From Kitasatospora herbaricolor (GTDB lineage Bacteria > Actinomycetota > Actinomycetes > Streptomycetales > Streptomycetaceae), in the NCBI RefSeq assembly GCF_030813695.1, contig NZ_JAUSVA010000002.1:6510001-6574000 (forward strand): 64,000 nt of DNA. Direction: 5' to 3'. Shown piece after piece: positions 58,558 through 64,000 of the stretch. How positions within the stretch are numbered: the first letter of the stretch is position 1; the number at the start of each line of letters is the position of its first letter. Under the pieces are notes generated by a model. It worked only from the letters and a program-made list of their open reading frames with translations. It was not told the origin of the DNA and did no database searches. The position numbers were made by a program, and so were the translations under genes.

Positions 58558-59236
58558 GGCGTGTCACCCCGGCAGTGGTCTTCTGGCCGACCTCGACGCC
58601 GACCTCGACGCCGGCCGGCAGGTAGGTGTCGACGCGCGAGCCGAAGCGGATCAGACCGATCCGCTCGCCCTGCTCGACCTTGGTGCCCGCGTTCACGTAC
58701 GGCACGATCCGGCGGGCCACGGCCCCCGCGATCTGCACCATCTCGATGTCGCCGAGCTCGGTGTCGAAGTGCCACACGACACGTTCGTTCTGGTCGCTGT
58801 CCTTGTTGAACGCCGGGACGAACCCGCCGGCGACGTGCTCGACCGAGGTCACGGTGCCGGGCAGGGGCGCCCGGTTCACGTGGACGTTCAGCGGGCTCAT
58901 GAAGATCGCCACCCGGGTGCGGCCGTCCGGCCAGGCGTCGATGCTCTGCACCACGCCGTCGGCGGGCGAGATCACTCGGCCGGTGCTGATCTCACGCTCG
59001 GGGTCGCGGAAGAACCACAGCATGCCCGCGCTGAGCGCACAGGCCGGCACCGCCGCCAGGGCCCACTTACCGCTGCGCCTGGTGAGGGCGGTGGTGAGGG
59101 CGGCCGTGGCCAGGGTGGGGACGAACCAGGGGGTGGCTCCGCGCGCGATGGTCACGCGGGGTCGCCGACCGGCCGTCGGAGCGGCGAGGGCATCGCGGTC
59201 CGTGACGGAGGTGTGAGGGGACGGGCTGATGGGCAT
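58544..59236 (-). CDS. psd: Phosphatidylserine decarboxylase
   Basis: This 230-residue enzyme has the self-cleavage Gly-Ser in LIRFGSRVDTYLP (the new Ser start forms the pyruvoyl group), FFRDPEREI, ISPADGVVQ and FMSPLNVHVNRAPLPG. It converts phosphatidylserine to phosphatidylethanolamine. It is the small, one-membrane-segment type without the long N-terminus of enterobacterial Psd. ATG 59236 is taken as the start. Confidence 0.92.
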   Translation of the reverse strand: MPISPSPHTSVTDRDALAAPTAGRRPRVTIARGATPWFVPTLATAALTTALTRRSGKWALAAVPACALSAGMLWFFRDPEREISTGRVISPADGVVQSIDAWPDGRTRVAIFMSPLNVHVNRAPLPGTVTSVEHVAGGFVPAFNKDSDQNERVVWHFDTELGDIEMVQIAGAVARRIVPYVNAGTKVEQGERIGLIRFGSRVDTYLPAGVEVGVEVGQKTTAGVTRLDRD

Positions 59237-59509
59237 CGAAGACCTTAGTCGCGGGGGATCATGGCCGCTGGACGGGGGCCACCGCGGGGATCGAGTGATA
59301 AAGGGACGGCTGTGCTGTCCCGGTGGATGCTATCGGGAGCACACGGTGGGTGGGCAACCCGCCTGCTCGTTCATCTGTCCTGGGCTGCGCGGGGGTGCCC
59401 CTGCTATGTGTACGACCGTAGCTCGCCCGGGTTCGGTTCCCAAGGGGTCCGCAGATCCGGGTGACCCATGTCTCAGCCCAATGGGTGTGTGCGCGGGGGC
59501 GTGCGGAAG

Positions 59510-59551
59510 CGGCCGCAGGGCGCATACCTACTGACATGCGCCCTGCGGCCG
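59510..59551 (-). terminator. Terminator after acyl-CoA dehydrogenase
   Basis: CGGCCGCAGGGCGCAT (59510-59525) pairs perfectly with 59536-59551 over a 10-base loop. It lies 113 bases past the dehydrogenase stop on the minus strand. The rest of the 427-base gap to psd shows no gene; a GGTTCGGTTCCC stretch near 59431 is not a tRNA. Confidence 0.8.
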
Positions 59552-59663
59552 CCCCTGTGGCGCCGTACCGACCCGCGGCGGACCAGGCCGGGGTACGGGG
59601 GTACGGCGGTGCCGGGTCGGGCCCGCACGCCCGTCCACCGGCCGTCAACCGGAATTGCTCCGG

Positions 59664-60866
59664 TCAGTCGGCGAGTCGGTACTCCTCCAGCAGGCGGCGT
59701 CCCACGATCATCTTCTGGATCTCCGCGGTTCCTTCACCGATGAGCAGCATCGGAGCCTCCCGGTAGAGGCGCTCGATCTCGTACTCCTTGGAGAAGCCGT
59801 AGCCGCCGTGGATGCGGAAGGAGTCCTCCACGACCTCCTTGCAGTACTCGGAGGCGAGGTACTTGGCCATGCCGGCCTCCAGGTCGTTGCGCTCGCCGCT
59901 GTCCTTCTTGCGGGCGGCCATCACCATCATCTGGTGCGCGGCCTCGACCTTGGTGGCCATCTCGGCCAGCTTGAACTGGATGGCCTGGTGCTCGGAGATC
60001 TTCTTGCCGAAGGTCGAGCGCTGCTGGGCGTAGGAGATGCCCAGCTCGAAGGCGCGGCGGGCCACTCCGCAGCCGCGGGCGGCCACGTTGACCCGGCCGA
60101 CCTCGACGCCGTCCATCATCTGGTAGAAGCCCTTGCCGGGGACGCCGCCCAGGATCCGGTCGGCCGGGATCCGGACGTCCTGCAGCACCAGCTCGGTGGT
60201 GTCGACGCCCTTGTAGCCCATCTTCTCGATCTTCCCGGGCACGGTGAGGCCGGGGACGGTCGGGTTCGGGCCGAAGCCGGGCGTCTTCTCGATCAGGAAG
60301 GTGGTCATGTTGCGGTACGGCGTGCTGCCGCCCTCGTCGGTCTTGCAGAGGACTGCGACCAGGGTGGAGGTGCCGCCGTTGGTCAGCCACATCTTCTGGC
60401 CGTTGAGGACGTAGAAGTCGCCGTCCTTCACGCCCTTGGTGGAGATCGCCGCGACGTCGGAGCCGAGGCCCGGCTCGGACATCGAGAAGGCGCCGCGGAT
60501 CTCGCCGGCCGCCATCCTGGGCAGGAAGTACTCCTTCTGCTCCTGGGTGCCGTGCGCGTTGATCATGTGCGCCACGATGAAGTGGGTGTTGACGATGCCG
60601 GAGACGGACATCCAGCCGCGGGCGATCTCCTCCACCACCAGGGCGTAGGTGAGCAGCGACTCCCCGAGGCCGCCGAACTCCTCGGGGATGGTCAGGCCGA
60701 ACAGGCCCAGCTGCTTCATCCCCTCGACGATGGCGGTGGGGTACTCGTCCTTGTGCTCCAGCTCGGTGGCGACCGGAATGATCTCCTTGTCGACAAAGTC
60801 CCGCACGGTGGCGAGGATGTCCCGCTGGATCTCGGTGAGGCCGTCGGTCTGTGCGAGGCGTCCCAT
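59664..60866 (-). CDS. Acyl-CoA dehydrogenase (ethylmalonyl-CoA pathway neighbour)
   Basis: This 400-residue flavoenzyme has FSMSEPGLGSDVAAIST and MWLTNGG for FAD, and R-x-FG-K (STFGKKISEHQAIQFKLAEMA). The late RIHGGYGFSKEYEIERLYREAPMLLIGEGTAEIQK section carries the active-site Glu. Context (MaoC hydratase, CoA-ester lyase and B12 mutase follow upstream) makes it a candidate for methylsuccinyl-CoA oxidation to mesaconyl-CoA, but that is inferred. A perfect hairpin at 60981 lies between it and the MaoC gene. Confidence 0.88.
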   Translation of the reverse strand: MGRLAQTDGLTEIQRDILATVRDFVDKEIIPVATELEHKDEYPTAIVEGMKQLGLFGLTIPEEFGGLGESLLTYALVVEEIARGWMSVSGIVNTHFIVAHMINAHGTQEQKEYFLPRMAAGEIRGAFSMSEPGLGSDVAAISTKGVKDGDFYVLNGQKMWLTNGGTSTLVAVLCKTDEGGSTPYRNMTTFLIEKTPGFGPNPTVPGLTVPGKIEKMGYKGVDTTELVLQDVRIPADRILGGVPGKGFYQMMDGVEVGRVNVAARGCGVARRAFELGISYAQQRSTFGKKISEHQAIQFKLAEMATKVEAAHQMMVMAARKKDSGERNDLEAGMAKYLASEYCKEVVEDSFRIHGGYGFSKEYEIERLYREAPMLLIGEGTAEIQKMIVGRRLLEEYRLAD

Positions 60867-60980
60867 CGTGCGGCTCCTGTCATGCAAAGGAAAAAGTGAG
60901 GGTGGGGGTGAGGGGGCGTGCGTGCCGCGGGGGTGCGGGGTGACGAGAGGGTGCGGCGGTGCAGGGGGTACGGGAGGGGT

Positions 60981-61021
60981 ACGGGGGGCTCCGCGGGCGT
61001 GACTTCCGCGGAGCCCCCCGT
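60981..61021 (-). terminator. Internal hairpin between MaoC and acyl-CoA dehydrogenase genes
   Basis: ACGGGGGGCTCCGCGG pairs perfectly with its complement at 61006-61021 (16 bp, 9-base loop). It lies 76 bases past the MaoC stop and 115 before the dehydrogenase start, so it may end or attenuate the mutase-lyase-MaoC transcript. Confidence 0.7.
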
Positions 61022-61096
61022 GACCGGAGAGCGGCCGATGACGGCGGCCCCTCGTTCCGGGGTCTCGGGGGCCGGCCCCGGGCGGGGCCGGAGCCG

Positions 61097-61600
61097 CTAG
61101 GACAGCGGCTCGGGGCGGCCGGGCTGCTCGCCGCCGCGGGCCTTGATGTACGTCTCGGTCGGCACCATCACCTTGCGGCGGAAGATGCAGACGACCGTGC
61201 CGTCCTGCTTGTAGCCCTTGGTCTCGACGTGGACGATGCCGCGGTCGTCCTTGGACTTGGACGGCCACTTGTCGAGCACGACGGTCTCGCCGTAGATCGT
61301 GTCGCCGTGGAAGGTCGGCGCGATGTGGCGCAGCGACTCGATCTCCAGGTTGGCGATCGCCTTGCCGGAGACGTCCGGGACGGACATGCCGAGCAGCAGC
61401 GAGTAGATGTAGTTGCCCACGACCACGTTCCGGCCGAAGTCGGTCGTCTTCTCGGCGTAGTTCGTGTCCATGTGGAGCGGGTGGTGGTTCATCGTGAGCA
61501 GACAGAAGAGGTGGTCGTCGTACTCGGTGACGGTCTTTCCCGGCCAGTGCTTGTAGACCGCGCCGACCTCGAACTCTTCGTAGGTGCGTCCGAACTGCAT
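61097..61600 (-). CDS. MaoC-like hydratase (probable mesaconyl-CoA hydratase)
   Basis: This 167-residue protein has one hot-dog domain with the hydratase motif region FCLLTMNHHPLHMDTNYAEK (Asn-His/His-Asp type) and VVVGNYIYSLLLGMSVPDV. In streptomycetes such proteins next to a CoA-ester lyase and ethylmalonyl-CoA mutase hydrate mesaconyl-CoA to methylmalyl-CoA. ATG 61600 fits the start. The ordinary enzyme in proteobacteria is about twice as long, with two domains. Confidence 0.83.
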   Translation of the reverse strand: MQFGRTYEEFEVGAVYKHWPGKTVTEYDDHLFCLLTMNHHPLHMDTNYAEKTTDFGRNVVVGNYIYSLLLGMSVPDVSGKAIANLEIESLRHIAPTFHGDTIYGETVVLDKWPSKSKDDRGIVHVETKGYKQDGTVVCIFRRKVMVPTETYIKARGGEQPGRPEPLS

Positions 61601-61634
61601 GAGATGTCCTTAGAGGCAGGGGTGCGGGCGGGGC

Positions 61635-62597
61635 TCAGGACTGCGGGGGCTCGAACTTCGAGGTGCGCTCGAAGCCCGCGGCGCGGCCCTTGCCCGCGAT
61701 GACCAGGGCCATCTTGCGGCTGGCCTCGTCGATCATCTCGTCGCCCAGCATCGCGGAGCCCTTGGCGCCGCCGGCCTCGGAGGTGCACCAGTCGTAGGCG
61801 TCCAGGATCAGCTCGGCGTGGTCGTAGTCCTCCTGCGAGGGCGAGAAGATCTCGTTCGCGGCGGCGACCTGGTCCGGGTGCAGGACCCACTTGCCGTCGA
61901 AGCCCAGCGCGGCGGCGCGGCCGGCCACCTCGCGGTAGCCCTCGGCGTTGCGGATCTGCAGGTAGGGACCGTCGATGGCCTGCAGGTCGTGGGTGCGGGC
62001 GGCCATCAGGATGCGCATCAGGATGTAGTGGTAGGCGTCCGCCGGGTAGCCGGGGGGCTGCTGGCCGACCACCAGGGTCTTCATGTTGATCGAGGCCATG
62101 AAGTCGGCCGGGCCGAAGATGATGGTCTCCAGCCGGGGCGAGGCGGCGGCGATCTCGTCGACGTTCACCAGGCCCTTGGCGTTCTCGATCTGCGCCTCGA
62201 TGCCGATCTTGCCGACCTCGAAGCCCATGGTCTTCTCGATCTGGGTGAGCAGCAGGTCGAGGGCCTTGACCTGGGTCGCGTCCTGGACCTTGGGCAGCAT
62301 GATGCAGTCGAGGTTCGGGCCGGCGCCCTCGACGACGGTGATCACGTCGCGGTACGTCCAGTGGGTGGTCCAGTCGTTGACCCGGACGACCTTGGTCTTC
62401 TTGCCCCAGTCGCCGTTGTTCAGGGCGTCGACGATGTTGTGCCGGGCGCTCTCCTTGACCAGCGGGGCGCAGGCGTCCTCCAGGTCGAGGAAGACCTGGT
62501 CGGCGGGCAGGCCCTGGGCCTTCTCCAGGAAGCGCGGGTTGCTGCCCGGTACGGCGAGGCAGGAGCGGCGGGGGCGGAGCCGGTTGACGGTGCTCAT
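61635..62597 (-). CDS. CoA-ester lyase (HpcH/HpaI/citrate-lyase beta type, malyl-CoA lyase)
   Basis: This 320-residue TIM-barrel lyase has LRPRRSCLAVPGSNPRFLEK at the start, then DQVFLDLEDACAPLVK, VVRVNDWTTHWTYRDV, and the metal Glu/Asp in GIEAQIENAKGLVNVDEI and FGPADFMASI. It splits methylmalyl-CoA to propionyl-CoA and glyoxylate. ATG 62597 is 25 bases after the mutase stop and 34 bases before MaoC, so these three are one operon. Confidence 0.88.
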   Translation of the reverse strand: MSTVNRLRPRRSCLAVPGSNPRFLEKAQGLPADQVFLDLEDACAPLVKESARHNIVDALNNGDWGKKTKVVRVNDWTTHWTYRDVITVVEGAGPNLDCIMLPKVQDATQVKALDLLLTQIEKTMGFEVGKIGIEAQIENAKGLVNVDEIAAASPRLETIIFGPADFMASINMKTLVVGQQPPGYPADAYHYILMRILMAARTHDLQAIDGPYLQIRNAEGYREVAGRAAALGFDGKWVLHPDQVAAANEIFSPSQEDYDHAELILDAYDWCTSEAGGAKGSAMLGDEMIDEASRKMALVIAGKGRAAGFERTSKFEPPQS

Positions 62598-62622
62598 GAG
62601 GGTGGGTCAGTTCCTTCCGGGG

Positions 62623-64000
62623 TCAGCTGGTGGACGCGGCGGTGGTCGGCGTCCAGGGCTGGAGCCTGTTGGCCAGCCGGATCTCGTCCACGATCCGGCC
62701 GATGATGGTGGTGATGCCGAAGTCCTTCGGGGTGAACACGGCAGCGACGCCGGCGGCCTTGAGGGCCTCGCCGTCCGCTGCCGGGATGATGCCACCCACG
62801 ATCACGGGGACATCCTCCACCCCGGCCCGCCGCAGGCGGTTCAGGACGTCGGGCACCAGCTCCGGGTGCGCCCCGGAAAGGATCGACAGACCCACGCAGT
62901 GCACGTCCTCCGCGACGGCGGCGGAGACGATCTGCTCGGGCGTCAGCCGGATGCCCTGGTAGACCACCTCGAAGCCGGCGTCGCGGGCCCGGACGGCGAT
63001 CTGCTCGGCGCCGTTGGAGTGCCCGTCCAGGCCGGGCTTGCCGACCAGCAGGCGCAGCTTGCCGGCGCCCAGCTCGGCGGCCGTGGCGGCCACCGCCTCA
63101 CGGACGGCGGCCAGCTCGCCGCCGGGCTCGGCCGCGACCGCGACCGGGGCGCCGCCGACGCCGGTGGGCGCGCGGTACTCGCCGAAGACGTCCCGCAGGG
63201 CGAAGGACCACTCGCCGGTGGTGACCCCCGCGCGGGCGCAGGCCAGCGTGGCGGGCATCAGGTTGTCCGAGGTGACCGCGGTCGCCCGCAGCTGCTCCAG
63301 GGCACTCTGGACGGCGCTCTCGTCGCGGTTCTCCCGCCACTTCTTGAGCGCGCCCAGCACCGACTGCTCGGAGGCCGGGTCCACCACCATGATCGCGGTG
63401 TCGAGGTCGGCCGTGAGCGGGCTCTCCTCGGTGGTGTCGAAGCAGTTGACCCCGACGATCTTGTCCTCGCCGGACTCGATCCTGGCCCGCCGCTCGGCGT
63501 GCGAGGAGACCAGGTTGGACTTCAGGTAGCCGGACTCGACGGCCGGGATGACCCCGCCCATCTCCAGCACCTTGGCGATCTCCGCCTCGGCGCCGGCCAG
63601 CAGCGCGGCCGTCTTGGTCTCGATGACCTCGGAGCCGTTGAAGATGTCGCCGTACTCCAGCAGGTCGGACTCGTAGGCCAGCACCTGCTGGATCCGCAGC
63701 GACCACTGCTGGTCCCACGGGCGGGGCAGGCCGAGGGCCTCGTTCCAGGCAGGCAGCTGGACGGCGCGGGCGCGGGCGTCCTTGGAGAGGGTGACGGCCA
63801 GCATCTCCAGGACGATCCGCTGGACGTTGTTCTCCGGCTGGGCCTCGGTCAGGCCGAGCGAGTTGACCTGCACGCCGTACCGGAACCGGCGCTGCTTGGC
63901 GTCCTGGATGCCGTAGCGCTCCAGGGTGACCTTCTCCCAGAGCTGGGCGAAGGCGCGCATCTTGCACATCTCCTCGACGAAGCGCACGCCGGCGTTCACG
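62623..64000 (-). CDS. ecm: Ethylmalonyl-CoA mutase (MeaA type), N-terminus outside window
   Basis: At least 459 codons are present; the gene is cut at the right edge. Substrate-barrel parts are VQVNSLGLTEAQPENNVQR, AYESDLLEYGDIFNGS and GGVIPAVESGYLKS. The last ~130 residues are a B12-binding domain with the DxHxxG motif in KPGLDGHSNGAEQIA and GLSILSGAHPELVPD. This is the MeaA/ethylmalonyl-CoA mutase layout rather than the two-subunit MutAB type. It needs adenosylcobalamin, which links it to the cob genes at 46-53 kb. Confidence 0.9.
   Translation of the reverse strand, partial: VNAGVRFVEEMCKMRAFAQLWEKVTLERYGIQDAKQRRFRYGVQVNSLGLTEAQPENNVQRIVLEMLAVTLSKDARARAVQLPAWNEALGLPRPWDQQWSLRIQQVLAYESDLLEYGDIFNGSEVIETKTAALLAGAEAEIAKVLEMGGVIPAVESGYLKSNLVSSHAERRARIESGEDKIVGVNCFDTTEESPLTADLDTAIMVVDPASEQSVLGALKKWRENRDESAVQSALEQLRATAVTSDNLMPATLACARAGVTTGEWSFALRDVFGEYRAPTGVGGAPVAVAAEPGGELAAVREAVAATAAELGAGKLRLLVGKPGLDGHSNGAEQIAVRARDAGFEVVYQGIRLTPEQIVSAAVAEDVHCVGLSILSGAHPELVPDVLNRLRRAGVEDVPVIVGGIIPAADGEALKAAGVAAVFTPKDFGITTIIGRIVDEIRLANRLQPWTPTTAASTS

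Noticed and set aside
59400..59460. tRNA-like TpsiC-arm pattern GGTTCGGTTCCC
   Set aside because: No acceptor stem, D arm or anticodon stem can be built around it.

Overview
The window is a 64 kb piece of a very GC-rich actinobacterial chromosome. The gene set points to Streptomycetaceae (Streptomyces, Kitasatospora or a close relative): XRE/DUF397 regulator genes, a SCO1860-type sortase substrate, GlnII with a GlnR box, a cysteine-containing leader peptide before ssuD, and a pss-psd/ethylmalonyl-CoA block arranged as I recall it in Streptomyces. I saw no rRNA, tRNA, CRISPR array, insertion sequence or prophage. The region is mostly chromosomal core and accessory metabolism.

Layout. 0-3 kb: end of a PAP2 phosphatase, a PNPOx-family protein, then an FAD-dependent oxidoreductase and a phosphonatase-like HAD hydrolase. 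3-8 kb: small membrane and hypothetical genes, an XRE-DUF397 regulator, a MarR-controlled ABC-2 exporter and a hypothetical. 8-11.7 kb: a Tat-exported phospholipase C and a degenerate endonuclease/phosphatase-fold protein. 12-15 kb: an SDR-alpha/beta hydrolase fusion and a TetR regulator with five copies of an LmrA/YxaF-like operator. 15-21.7 kb: SMR pump, HAD phosphatase, a 2-aminoethylphosphonate-type ABC importer and a divergent GntR regulator. 21.8-23.5 kb: a single-chain PhnY-PhnZ fusion. 23.6-34 kb: MFS transporter, ATPase, class V aminotransferase, amidohydrolase, uracil-DNA glycosylase, LAATG surface protein, glutamine synthetase II, leader peptide plus ssuD. 35-37.6 kb and 46.4-53.4 kb: two cobalamin blocks, the second behind a cobalamin riboswitch. 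37.8-46.2 kb: secreted phosphoesterase/MFS/beta-propeller operon, TetR-flavoprotein pair, NUDIX, OsmC, an M48 protease remnant, DUF3574 and VOC proteins. 53.7-64 kb: XRE regulator, hydrolase, hypothetical, pss-psd, and a run of ethylmalonyl-CoA pathway genes ending in a B12-dependent mutase cut by the window edge.

How the genes work together. The most interesting theme is organophosphonate use spread over the first 23.5 kb. Four separate promoters carry the same inverted repeat, GTTG-N6-CAAC (three of four as AGTTG-N6-CAACT). They lie before the FAD oxidoreductase/phosphonatase pair, the phospholipase C operon, the importer/GntR divergon and the PhnY-PhnZ fusion. I infer one GntR-controlled regulon that could release, import and cleave aminoethylphosphonate by two routes, with phospholipase C possibly freeing it from phosphonolipids. 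A second link is vitamin B12: the cobalamin genes make the cofactor that the ethylmalonyl-CoA mutase at the right edge needs.
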